A stretch of 9,147 bases of DNA from an uncultured Oscillospiraceae bacterium (GTDB lineage: Bacteria > Bacillota > Clostridia > Oscillospirales > Oscillospiraceae): positions 1 through 9,147 of the forward strand of contig CAJUPS010000113.1 of assembly GCA_910588045.1 (NCBI GenBank). Direction: 5' to 3'. Below, in pieces: positions 1 to 6,832 of the stretch; position 1 is the stretch's first letter; each line of letters begins with the position of its first letter. The notes beneath the pieces are model-generated. The model did not search any database, was not told the DNA's origin, and saw only the letters and a list, made by a program, of their open reading frames with translations. Position numbers and translations under genes: made by a program.

Positions 1-173
1 TGCAGGGAGTACCCCTTTGAAAGGGCGTCAGCCGGAGTTCTACAAGTACCAGACCCCTAGATCAGATGCCCGTAGGACCTGAAATTCGGTGGCTTCGCCT
101 AACAAAAGCTGCAACGCACTCCGCAAATCCCCCGCATAGGGAGCGGCGCTCCGAGCCGCTCCCGCAAGGGATT
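1..173. other. Gene-free left flank with a strong hairpin
   Basis: I find no coding frame with a start, ribosome binding site and recognisable protein here. A perfect 9-bp stem GGGAGCGGC (139-147) pairs with GCCGCTCCC (155-163) across a 7-nt loop, and a smaller dyad CCCTTT/AAAGGG lies at 13-25. One plus-strand frame stays open from the window edge to a TGA near 80, but it is too short to call as the tail of a gene. The hairpin stands just before the three-hairpin repeat and has no counterpart beside the other copy, so I treat it as separate. Confidence 0.5.
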
Positions 174-261
174 CTTAAACCGTAGGTTTAAGCGCGTTTT
201 TGCCTACTTTTGCCGCGTGGCAAAAGTAGGCGCGGAGTCCGGGGCCGCGTAGGTCCCGGGC
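174..261 (+). repeat. Three-hairpin interspersed repeat, copy A
   Basis: Three stem-loops stand in a row. Hairpin A is CTTAAACC/GGTTTAAG (174-181/185-192, loop GTA). Hairpin B is GCCTACTTTTGCC/GGCAAAAGTAGGC (202-214/219-231, loop GCGT). Hairpin C is GTCCGGGGCC/GGTCCCGGGC (237-246/252-261, loop GCGTA), with G-T wobbles on one strand. The stretch from 197 to 261 reappears in inverted orientation at 8865-8929, nearly identical except inside the loop and upper stem of hairpin B. No U-tract follows any stem, so this is not an ordinary terminator. It behaves like a REP-type or structured non-coding repeat, and its function is unknown. Confidence 0.8.
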
Positions 262-383
262 CATCGACGAAGAAGGAGCTAAACGAACTGCACGCGGGGA
301 CGTCATTTAGCCGCCTCCGGCGTCTAAACGACCGTCCCGGCACTCGGCCGGTGGCCGAGCGCCTACGCGGCTGATTAGAATAA
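262..383. other. Gene-free GC-rich stretch with hairpins
   Basis: This lies between repeat copy A and the murA terminator. Two hairpins are visible. TTTAG (306-310) pairs with CTAAA (324-328) and encloses CGCC/GGCG. CTCGGCC (343-349) pairs with GGCCGAG (353-359) over a GGT loop. A short arginine-rich minus-strand frame (188-388) crosses this region and the repeat, but it lacks a ribosome binding site and is not supported as a gene. Confidence 0.45.
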
Positions 384-417
384 ACCATCCTCGAAAACGT
401 TCGTTTTCGAGGATGGT
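384..417 (-). terminator. Intrinsic terminator of murA
   Basis: A 16-bp perfect stem (one arm ACCATCCTCGAAAACG) with a two-base gap at its centre begins 6 nt past the murA stop codon. Read on the minus strand it is followed by TTTATTCT, a fair U-tract. On the plus strand the stem is followed by A residues, so termination is expected only for murA. Confidence 0.8.
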
Positions 418-423
418 AAAAAG

Positions 424-1722
424 TTACCCTACATTGCTGACGAGGGGCTCCTCCTCCGGAATCTCTACCGCCTTGATGTGTCCTCCCACACCCCGGATCT
501 TGCCGATGACATCCTCATATCCCCGCTCAATGTACTGAACATTGGTGATCTCACTGACCCCGTGGGCCGCCAGGGCCGCGACGAGCATGGCCGCACCGGC
601 CCGCAGGTCACATGCCTCCAGCTGGGCCCCCGTCAGATGCTCTACGCCCTCGATAATGGCCAGATTGCCATCCACCTGAATCTGGGCCCCCATGCGCTTG
701 AACTCGTCCGTATACCGGAAGCGCGTGTTCCACACGCTGTCGGTGATAATGCTGGTCCCCTGGGCCAGACAGAGCGCCGCGGCCACCTGGGGCTGCATGT
801 CGGTGGGAAAACCGGGATAGGGCATGGTCTTGATGTTGGCGCGCCGCAGCGGCCCGATGCGGCTGACCACCAGACTGTCGTCCACCTCCCGGACCTCTAC
901 GCCCATCTCACTGAGCTTGGCGGAGATACAGTCCATGTGCTTGGGGATGACGCTGCACAGCTTGACCTCCCCGCCGCAGGCCGCCACGGCGGCCATATAG
1001 GTCCCCGCCTCGATCTGATCGGGAATAATGGAATAGCTGCCTCCCCGGAGGTGGTCCACCCCCCGGACCTTGATGACGTCGGTGCCCGCCCCCATGATGT
1101 TGGCCCCCATGGAGTTGAGGAAGTTGGCCAGGTCCACAATGTGGGGCTCCTTGGCGGCGTTCTCAATGACCGTCATGCCCTCCGCCATGGCGGAGGCCAG
1201 CATGATGTTGATGGTGGCCCCCACGGAGACCTTGTCAAAGAAAATGTTGGCCCCCTTCACCCGGCCTCCGTCGGCCTCGGCCAGGACAAAGCCGCTGTGG
1301 GTGTCCACCTGGGCCCCCAGGGCGCGGAAGCCCTTCAGATGCTGGTCAATGGGCCGGGTGCTGCCGAAGTCGCACCCCCCGGGCAGGGCCACGTCCGCCG
1401 AGCCGAACCGGCCCAGCAGCGCCCCCAGCATGTAATAGGAGGCCCGGCAGCGGCGGGCGGATTCATAGGGGACCCGGCCGTTGCGCAGGTGGGTACTGTC
1501 GATTTCCACCGTATGGGGGTTTACATAACGCACCTTCGCGCCCAAATCCTGCAAGATGCCCAGCAGAAGCGTCACATCGCTGATCTGGGGCATGTTCTCG
1601 ATCCGGCAGGGGCCGGTCACCATCAGGGCAGCGGGAATGATGGCAACGGCGGCGTTTTTCGCGCCGCTGATATGGATCTCTCCAAACAAGGGACGTCCGC
1701 CCTCGACAATATACTTGGTCAA
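424..1722 (-). CDS. murA: UDP-N-acetylglucosamine 1-carboxyvinyltransferase MurA
   Basis: This cytoplasmic enzyme transfers enolpyruvate from phosphoenolpyruvate to UDP-GlcNAc, the first committed step of peptidoglycan synthesis. The 432 residues are close to the usual family length of about 420-430. Visible hallmarks are SGAKNA with Lys22 and Asn23, the PGGC loop with Cys117 (the residue alkylated by fosfomycin in Cys-type enzymes), the FPTDMQ motif with Asp308, and RGYED with Arg400. The segment WNTRFRYTDEFKRMGA (residues 331-346) matches the family substrate-binding stretch, with Thr where Glu is common. The start is TTG, because an AGAGGTG ribosome binding site lies 7 nt upstream and MTKYIVEGG is the expected N-terminus. 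The gene has its own candidate promoter and terminator, so it appears monocistronic. Many Firmicutes carry two paralogues (MurA and MurZ); this could be either. Confidence 0.97.
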   Translation of the reverse strand: MTKYIVEGGRPLFGEIHISGAKNAAVAIIPAALMVTGPCRIENMPQISDVTLLLGILQDLGAKVRYVNPHTVEIDSTHLRNGRVPYESARRCRASYYMLGALLGRFGSADVALPGGCDFGSTRPIDQHLKGFRALGAQVDTHSGFVLAEADGGRVKGANIFFDKVSVGATINIMLASAMAEGMTVIENAAKEPHIVDLANFLNSMGANIMGAGTDVIKVRGVDHLRGGSYSIIPDQIEAGTYMAAVAACGGEVKLCSVIPKHMDCISAKLSEMGVEVREVDDSLVVSRIGPLRRANIKTMPYPGFPTDMQPQVAAALCLAQGTSIITDSVWNTRFRYTDEFKRMGAQIQVDGNLAIIEGVEHLTGAQLEACDLRAGAAMLVAALAAHGVSEITNVQYIERGYEDVIGKIRGVGGHIKAVEIPEEEPLVSNVG

Positions 1723-1729
1723 AGAATTG

Positions 1730-1736
1730 CACCTCT
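1730..1736 (-). promoter_or_regulatory. Ribosome binding site fixing the TTG start of murA
   Basis: On the minus strand AGAGGTG is followed by a 7-nt spacer and then TTG at 1722-1720. No ATG or GTG in the correct frame gives a better spacing together with the conserved MurA N-terminus, so the TTG start is preferred. Confidence 0.75.
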
Positions 1737-1834
1737 TTGTAAATATATCGGCCTATCAGGTACAGTTTACCCAGGCCGCAGCACTTCATACCGAAAATTC
1801 GGTGTTCAGTGGACATAATCGTAGATACTAACTT

Positions 1835-1862
1835 AGTATATCAGGTTTTTTTGTAAAAGCAA
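1835..1862 (-). promoter_or_regulatory. Candidate sigma-A promoter of murA
   Basis: On the minus strand TTGCTT (1857-1862) is followed by a 16-nt spacer and TATACT (1835-1840). The -10 box matches the consensus at five of six positions; the -35 box is weak. Upstream of it, 1866-1910 is rich in A/T runs and could act as an UP element. It contains a perfect 7-bp dyad AAATTTA/TAAATTT (1875-1892). The predicted leader is about 105 nt and contains a short dyad ACCGAA/TTCGGT near 1790-1803. Confidence 0.45.
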
Positions 1863-1951
1863 TGGGAACGTAAGAAATTTATTCATAAATTTTTAATAAT
1901 TTCCGCCGGGTTTTTGGAAAATCAAATAAATGGTGGGAATCAGGTTTCGGC

Positions 1952-1999
1952 AAATATAAAAACGCCCGCCTGATTGCACAGACGGGAGTTTTTATATTT
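1952..1999 (-). terminator. Long intrinsic terminator, possibly bidirectional
   Basis: The AT-rich outer arms AAATATAAAAAC and GTTTTTATATTT enclose a GC-rich inner stem (CCCG/CGGG and CTG/CAG) with a 6-nt loop. On the minus strand one inner mispair becomes a G-T wobble and the stem runs into GTTTTTATATTT, so it fits termination of the lipoprotein transcript. The outer arms are symmetric, so it could also work on the plus strand, although no plus-strand gene lies to its left. It stands 183 nt past the lipoprotein stop because the MITE-like element lies in between. Confidence 0.75.
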
Positions 2000-2027
2000 T
2001 GGTTTCCAGCGCATGGGGGAATGACAT

Positions 2028-2161
2028 TATAGCAATATTCCCAATTGCCGACAGCCGCCTTGTAGGGGCGCACAGTGTGCGCCCGCTTTTACCGGAAGTG
2101 GTATCATGTGGGCGCACACTGTGCGCCCCTACGGGCTGTTACAAATTCTGAGGTTGCTATA
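2028..2161. mobile_element. MITE-like palindromic element with terminal inverted repeats
   Basis: The ends are TATAGCAA (2028-2035) and TTGCTATA (2154-2161). Both half-elements continue with ACAGCC and then a perfect 23-bp inverted repeat (2062-2084 and 2110-2132). Each arm contains its own palindrome GGGCGCACA-G-TGTGCGCCC. The ends can be read as TA plus a TAGCAA repeat, which would fit a TA target duplication as used by IS630/Tc1-type transposases; that is inference. No transposase is encoded, so it would be non-autonomous. It lies between the lipoprotein stop codon and the terminator at 1952-1999. Confidence 0.7.
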
Positions 2162-2181
2162 GGCGAAACCCGAGGACTTGC

Positions 2182-3669
2182 TTATGACTGCTCCCCGTTC
2201 AGCCCGTAGTATTGGATCAGCTTTTTCACCCGAATCATAGCCTGTGAGGACTCCACCCACAGATCGGGGAGATAGCCCACGCCGTCCCGGTTTACAGCTG
2301 CTTCTTGAAAGGAAAGTCCGGTGCCGAAATAGCAGGACAGAGCGGAATGGGGGAGGTAGAATTGCATATTGTTGGGAACGAGGGCGCAGCCCAGGGTGGG
2401 CCCGCCCACCATGAGGACGTCCGCCGCCATACGGAAAAACTCCACCGCCGTCTCTCCCGAGGAGGCTGTCTCCTTATCCTGTAGGACAAAGACGGGCCCG
2501 GAGCGCTCCACCCATGTCCCTTCCAGACAAAACCCACCCCACGTGCCCATGCGTTTGGCGGGATAGTTGCCTATGATCCGGCCGGAGAGCTGGCTGTACC
2601 GGTGGGCGGTAGCGCCCCGGATGGGATTGCTTGTCCCCGCCCAGTCCTGGAACCAGCCCATAATATACTCGTCACTTCCGCCGCCGTTGCCCCGCACATC
2701 AAAGAAGAGCAGGGGGCTGTCGGCGTACTCCCCGCCGCAGGAGGAGAACGCTTGCAGGGCATTTTTGTCCGAGACGCCGAGGCTCTGTCTGGCGTGCATG
2801 CGCCGGGAGGTGAGGACGGGGACGCCCTCCCACTCCGACCGGGAGAAAGCCAAAGCGTCATCGCTGTGCTGGGTGCCCCGGGCCTTCTGCCATTTGAGGG
2901 AGTTTCCGTCCAGAGTGTCGGGCAGGTCGCTCCCATCGTGGCTGAGGGCGGCGTACCAGTAGCAGATTTGCCCGTCCGGGCCGATGGTGGGCTTGATGCA
3001 ATCGGGGTTTTCCGCGCCCTCCGCGCTGTCCAGGTAGAGGCCGGGCACATAGTACATATACTTGGCGTGAGGCGTCCGCATAGTGTAGCGCCCCAGCCTG
3101 AAATGCCCGTCCACCAGCAGCGGGGAGAGGTGTTGATAGAGGATGTCCTCCAAATCCCGGACGGCGGGCTTTTCCAGTGCGCGCAGCTCCTCCTTCACCG
3201 CGTCCCGGATGGGGAAAAAGACCTCGTCCCCGCCGAAGTAGTAGTAGGCCCCGTAGGTGGTCTGAAGGAGGAGGAAGAAGGTGTCTGCGTCGGAGAGCAG
3301 ATCGTCCTTGGTCAGGTCCTCCTCCGGGCCGTGGGAAGTGGTGAGCAGGTCCATCTCCGCCTCGGTGAAGGTATCGTTCTGTTCGTAAAAATCCGGGATA
3401 TATTCGGCGGGGAGCTCGATGGACTCCTCCCGGGTGACCGCCGCTTTCCGGGCGGCGTTCACCCCGTCCAGAAATTCCCGGAAGTCCACCGGCTCCGGAG
3501 AGGGGATGGGTTCCGATGTTGGCTCGGGGGTAGGTGTCGGGGCAGGCTCGGGGGCAGGGGCGGTCGTGGCCGGGGGAGGGGGCGCGGGCGGGGCCTCCTC
3601 CGCCGCCGGGGCGCAGCCCGCCAGCAAGGCCAGGGCCAGAACGAGGGACAGCAGTGAGCGGTTTTTCAT
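2182..3669 (-). CDS. S41 (C-terminal processing)-like peptidase lipoprotein
   Basis: This is a predicted membrane-anchored, extracytoplasmic lipoprotein of 495 residues. A type II signal ends in the lipobox LAGC with Cys19. A low-complexity Pro/Glu/Ala/Thr linker follows (about residues 20-60), then a globular domain. S41 hallmarks are LVDGHF (185-190, His189), FFDVRGNGGG (322-331) and ETASSGE (400-406), where Ser403 aligns with the catalytic Ser of CtpA/Prc. The Lys expected 25 residues later (GEPTFGKG type) is replaced: the sequence reads GGPTLGCA with Cys428. It is therefore not a standard Ser-Lys CtpA, and no PDZ domain is recognisable. It may use a tricorn/IRBP-like arrangement or be inactive. 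The start is ATG with AAAGGAG (3676-3682) 6 nt upstream. It follows the PBP gene by 57 bp in the same direction and is probably co-transcribed with it. The substrate is unknown. Confidence 0.82.
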   Translation of the reverse strand: MKNRSLLSLVLALALLAGCAPAAEEAPPAPPPPATTAPAPEPAPTPTPEPTSEPIPSPEPVDFREFLDGVNAARKAAVTREESIELPAEYIPDFYEQNDTFTEAEMDLLTTSHGPEEDLTKDDLLSDADTFFLLLQTTYGAYYYFGGDEVFFPIRDAVKEELRALEKPAVRDLEDILYQHLSPLLVDGHFRLGRYTMRTPHAKYMYYVPGLYLDSAEGAENPDCIKPTIGPDGQICYWYAALSHDGSDLPDTLDGNSLKWQKARGTQHSDDALAFSRSEWEGVPVLTSRRMHARQSLGVSDKNALQAFSSCGGEYADSPLLFFDVRGNGGGSDEYIMGWFQDWAGTSNPIRGATAHRYSQLSGRIIGNYPAKRMGTWGGFCLEGTWVERSGPVFVLQDKETASSGETAVEFFRMAADVLMVGGPTLGCALVPNNMQFYLPHSALSCYFGTGLSFQEAAVNRDGVGYLPDLWVESSQAMIRVKKLIQYYGLNGEQS

Positions 3670-3726
3670 CTTGTTCTCCTTTCCTCAGCCTTGCTGCGGG
3701 AGCGCAGCTTCCATATAATATTTCGA

Positions 3727-6525
3727 CTACGGCAACTCCGGTTCCTCCGGCAGCTCCGGCTCATTGGGACCGTTGTTGGGGTCCGTTCCGTTCCCGGCGG
3801 GGTCCTCCGGAGTGCCGGGGTCCTCCAACCCGGGGCCTTCCGGCTCAGAGGGGTCGGGAGGCTGTGGCTCGTTGGTATCAGTACCGGGCGTGCCCGTATC
3901 GGGCGGATTGGGATTGTTGTCCGGCGGAAGCACGTCGTCCGGATCCCAGGGGCCCGTGGGCCACTGGAAGCCGGGGTCTCCGGGGAGGGGCTCGCCGGTC
4001 CAGTCCTCCGGCAGCACGGGCATGGGGACGTAAAACTCATCGTGGATAGGACAGGGGTCCTTGGTGGAGAAATAGGTGAGGTGGGCGTCGCTGTCCCCGG
4101 CCAGGATGAGGGACCCGTCGGGCCGCTCCAGGTGCTCCCGGCCCGCCAGCATCACCCGGGTGGTCACCGTCTCCTCCACCGGGCAGTAGGGCCCGGCCAG
4201 GTAGACCTCCCCCGTGGCGGGGTCGGTGCAGACCTGGACCTCGATGTGACAGCTACAGGTTTCCTTGGGCACGGCGCTGGACTGGATCTCCACGGTGATG
4301 ACCCTGCTGCCCCGGTAGTCCTGGGAGCAGAGGGACGAGGGTTTCAATCCGCAGTCGGCGCACACGTCCACCCGGACGATACCCTCCGGCTTGTCCGGGA
4401 AGGATTTCTCCCCCAGACCCTCGTGGAGGGGCTCCATGACCTGCTTCCAGATGACCGCGGCGGGGTTGCCCTTGGCCGTGATCTTCTCCGGCTTGTCCCG
4501 GTAGCCGATCCAGACGGCGGCGGAGTAGTAGGGCGTATAGCCCACAAAGTACCGGTCGTAGTTGTTGGTGGTGGTGCCGGTCTTGCCTGCAATGGGCATT
4601 CCGTCAAACTGGGCCTTGCTGCCGGTGCCGCTGGGGGAGACCACGCTGCGGAGCATCTTGGTCATCAGCCACGCGGTGGTCTCCTTCATGGCGGGCCAGG
4701 AGCGCACGCCGGAGTCGTTGTCCACCACCACCTCGGTGCGGTCGTTGTTCCAGATTTTGGTGACCAGCCGGGGCTTAGTGTAGATGCCCTGGTTGGCAAA
4801 AGCGCTGTAAGCGGCGGCCATCTCCACTGTAGTCACGCCGTAGGTCAGCCCGCCCATGGCCAGGGGGCCCATGTCGATGTCGGCGGGGTCCAGGTCGAAG
4901 CCCAGGTTGTTCTCCATGAACTCAAAGGACCGGGCGTAGGTCAGCTTCTGGAGCGTCCGGGCGGAGACGGTGTTCAGGGACTGCTGCACGGCGTAGCTCA
5001 CCGTGCGGTAGCCGGAGTAGCCCCCGGCGGAGTTGGTCCCCACGGTGGAGTTGCGGGGATAGCCGTTGTCCCGCAGAATGGTGTTGATGGGGTAGTCGTC
5101 CACGACGCTGCCCGGAGAGACGATGTCGTACTCGATGGCGGGGCCGTAGACGCTCACGGGCTTGATGGCGCTGCCGGGGGTCCGGCGGGAGGTGGCCAGG
5201 TTCAGCTCCCGGTTGGTGGTCTTCTGTCCCACGCCGCCGGCCATGGCCTTCACGTCCCCGGTGTAGGGGTCCACGATGGTGATGGCGGAGGCCAGGGGCG
5301 TGCCGTTCTTGGAGGGGTAGTCAAAGTTGGAGGGGTCCTGGTAGACCTGGTCCACGATGGCCTGGACGGCGGGGTCGAAGGTGGTCTCGATGTGGTAACC
5401 CTGCCGGTAGAGGAACTTGGAGGCGTCCTCCCGGCTGTAGCCCTTCTGCTCCACCAGCAGGTCGATGGCCTCGCTGATGGCCGCGTCCTCAAACCAGGTG
5501 TTGAACTTCGAGGTGTCCACGGTCTCCTCCGCGCCGCCCTCCTCCTCGTCGGGCTCGGGGACCTCCAGACCGTGGAGGGCCTTGTACTCGTCGGTGTCGG
5601 TGAAGAGGAGCTTTTCCGCCATGGCGGCGTCGCGGGTGGCCTCGTCGATCTTCCCCTGCTTGCACATCTCGTCCAGGATCAGCTCCTGGCGCTCCTTATT
5701 ATAGATCCGGGGGGTCTTGACGGTGCCGTCTTCCAGCGTCCACTCCGCCTTGTGGAAGGGGTCGTAGAGAGAGGGGTTGTTGGTGATGCCGATGATGCAG
5801 GCGCTCTCCGCCAGGTCCAGCTCGGAGACGTCCTTGCCGAAATAGGTCTTGGCGGCGGTCTGGATGCCGTTGCACCCCGCGCCGAAATAGACGCGGTTGA
5901 GGTAATCGGTGATGATGTCCTCCTTGCTGGTGTACTTCTCGTACTCCAGGGCCCGGAAGATCTCGCGGAACTTCCGCTTGACGGTGACCTCGGTGTCCTG
6001 GTACTTGTCCCGGAGCACCTGCTGGGTGATGGTGGAGCCGCCCCGGGTGGCGCCGCCGGTGACGGTGGACTTGATGGCGCTGGCGGTGCCGATCCAGTCC
6101 ACGCCGTGGTGCTCCCAGAAGCGCTTGTCCTCGATGGCCACCAGGGCCTCGATCAGGTGCTTGGGCAGGTCCTCGAAGGTGATGAGCTCCCGGTTGCCGC
6201 CGCCGGTCTCCTCGCTGTTGTCGAAGAGGGTCAGCATGACGTTGCCGTTGGCGTCGTACATGGTGGAGGCCAGGGCCAGCTCCCGCTCCTCCGCGGTGGC
6301 GATGCCCAGGGAGGGGCGCAGGGTGGTGTCCACGTAGGTCATGAAGATCTTGGCGAAGATGCCCAGGGTCAGCACGCCGATGACGCACAGCGTGAACACC
6401 GTGAGGAAGATCCACCCGATGATCTTTCCGATGATGCGGAGCGCGGAGCGCTTCTTTTTCTTCTTTCCGGGCCGGGGGGGCGCTTCATCGCCGCCCGGGG
6501 TTCTGTTCTGATAATTGTAATCCAT
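3727..6525 (-). CDS. Class A penicillin-binding protein (glycosyltransferase-transpeptidase)
   Basis: This bifunctional cell-wall polymerase uses lipid II outside the membrane, building glycan strands and cross-linking their peptides. The 932 residues comprise a basic cytoplasmic tail (KKKKKR at 21-26), one membrane segment (about 31-62), and a GT51 domain (about 75-260) with catalytic Glu132 in EDKRFWEHHGVD and RGGSTITQQ (161-169). An acidic linker follows near 323-336, then the transpeptidase domain with SxxK (Ser452-Lys455), SLN (516-518) and KTG (648-650). After it comes a cysteine-rich segment (about 718-830, including CADCGLKPSSLC, CSC and CPIH), as in clostridial PBP1-type proteins. 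The protein ends in a Pro/Asp/Glu/Gly/Thr-rich tail (about 838-932). All catalytic motifs are intact. It is the likely first gene of an operon with the S41-like lipoprotein. It resembles PonA/PBP1a, but the paralogue cannot be settled from sequence alone. Confidence 0.96.
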   Translation of the reverse strand: MDYNYQNRTPGGDEAPPRPGKKKKKRSALRIIGKIIGWIFLTVFTLCVIGVLTLGIFAKIFMTYVDTTLRPSLGIATAEERELALASTMYDANGNVMLTLFDNSEETGGGNRELITFEDLPKHLIEALVAIEDKRFWEHHGVDWIGTASAIKSTVTGGATRGGSTITQQVLRDKYQDTEVTVKRKFREIFRALEYEKYTSKEDIITDYLNRVYFGAGCNGIQTAAKTYFGKDVSELDLAESACIIGITNNPSLYDPFHKAEWTLEDGTVKTPRIYNKERQELILDEMCKQGKIDEATRDAAMAEKLLFTDTDEYKALHGLEVPEPDEEEGGAEETVDTSKFNTWFEDAAISEAIDLLVEQKGYSREDASKFLYRQGYHIETTFDPAVQAIVDQVYQDPSNFDYPSKNGTPLASAITIVDPYTGDVKAMAGGVGQKTTNRELNLATSRRTPGSAIKPVSVYGPAIEYDIVSPGSVVDDYPINTILRDNGYPRNSTVGTNSAGGYSGYRTVSYAVQQSLNTVSARTLQKLTYARSFEFMENNLGFDLDPADIDMGPLAMGGLTYGVTTVEMAAAYSAFANQGIYTKPRLVTKIWNNDRTEVVVDNDSGVRSWPAMKETTAWLMTKMLRSVVSPSGTGSKAQFDGMPIAGKTGTTTNNYDRYFVGYTPYYSAAVWIGYRDKPEKITAKGNPAAVIWKQVMEPLHEGLGEKSFPDKPEGIVRVDVCADCGLKPSSLCSQDYRGSRVITVEIQSSAVPKETCSCHIEVQVCTDPATGEVYLAGPYCPVEETVTTRVMLAGREHLERPDGSLILAGDSDAHLTYFSTKDPCPIHDEFYVPMPVLPEDWTGEPLPGDPGFQWPTGPWDPDDVLPPDNNPNPPDTGTPGTDTNEPQPPDPSEPEGPGLEDPGTPEDPAGNGTDPNNGPNEPELPEEPELP

Positions 6526-6539
6526 TGTTTGGACTGAAA

Positions 6540-6548
6540 CCTCCTTTT
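6540..6548 (-). promoter_or_regulatory. PBP ribosome binding site with unusually long spacing
   Basis: AAAAGGAGG on the minus strand is a near-perfect Shine-Dalgarno sequence, but it ends 14 nt before the ATG at 6525-6523, longer than the usual 5-10 nt. No ATG, GTG or TTG in the reading frame lies between, so the annotated start stands. Translation initiation may be weaker than the motif suggests. Confidence 0.6.
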
Positions 6549-6602
6549 CCGGGTGTCCTGAGGGATAGGGGGCATATCGGGGCAGAGCCTACGACATACC
6601 AA

Positions 6603-6627
6603 TTTATAGTATACCACAGCTTGTCAA
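6603..6627 (-). promoter_or_regulatory. Candidate promoter of the PBP-lipoprotein operon
   Basis: On the minus strand TGGTATACT (6608-6616) is a good extended -10 box (TGnTATAAT type). It overlaps a second -10-like TATAAA. A perfect TTGACA lies at 6622-6627, but its distance to either -10 box is shorter than the normal 16-18 nt, so the extended -10 is the more likely determinant. The leader would be about 75 nt. Confidence 0.45.
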
Positions 6628-6745
6628 CTGCAAAAAAGGGATCCTGCCGACAGAAACCGGCACGAAACGGGGATGAGCGGCAAATTTCTTCATAAAATAC
6701 AAAAAAGAAGTGTGGAAATCGTCAAAATGTCATAGCGAAACCCTC

Positions 6746-6774
6746 TTGCAATTTTGATGAAAAACGGTTACACT
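6746..6774 (+). promoter_or_regulatory. Candidate sigma-A promoter of the DUF1292 gene
   Basis: TTGCAA (6746-6751), a 17-nt spacer and TACACT (6769-6774), each matching four of six consensus positions. The leader would be about 50 nt. Together with the PBP promoter this makes 6526-6832 a divergent promoter region. The rest of that gap shows only a weak 5-bp dyad TGCCG/CGGCA (6645-6662) and A-rich sequence. Confidence 0.45.
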
Positions 6775-6832
6775 ATAGGGGCAGGGAAGAGACAGCGTTC
6801 CCGGGACGAAACAAGCGGAGAGGACTGCGGCT

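Noticed and set aside
1..80. C-terminal end of a gene entering from the left edge
   Set aside because: One plus-strand frame is open to a TGA near position 80, but about 26 residues without a recognisable motif are not enough to call it.
197..231. Hairpin B of the three-hairpin repeat as an intrinsic terminator
   Set aside because: T residues precede and A or GC-rich sequence follows the stem on both strands, so there is no U-tract after the hairpin.
188..388. A 66-residue arginine-rich minus-strand frame
   Set aside because: It crosses the repeat and part of the murA terminator, lacks a ribosome binding site, and its composition reflects GC-rich hairpins.
1463..1816. A minus-strand frame starting in the murA leader, possibly a leader peptide
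   Set aside because: No ribosome binding site precedes its ATG, and most of it is murA read in a different frame.
478..1818. A 446-codon open frame antisense to murA
   Set aside because: Same reasoning: murA on the other strand is complete, and this frame shows only His/Gly/Asp-rich shadow sequence.
1879..2073. A 64-residue minus-strand frame across the terminator and MITE-like element
   Set aside because: It is composed of the terminator and repeat arms and has no domain or ribosome binding site.
2602..3657. A 351-codon open frame antisense to the lipoprotein gene
   Set aside because: It ends in an Arg/Gly repeat that mirrors the proline-rich linker on the other strand, and it has no domain.
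3691..6537. A 948-codon open frame antisense to the PBP gene
   Set aside because: Its Gly/Val/Leu/His-rich translation has no recognisable domain, and the opposite strand encodes a PBP with every catalytic motif. Long antisense frames are expected in GC-rich genes.
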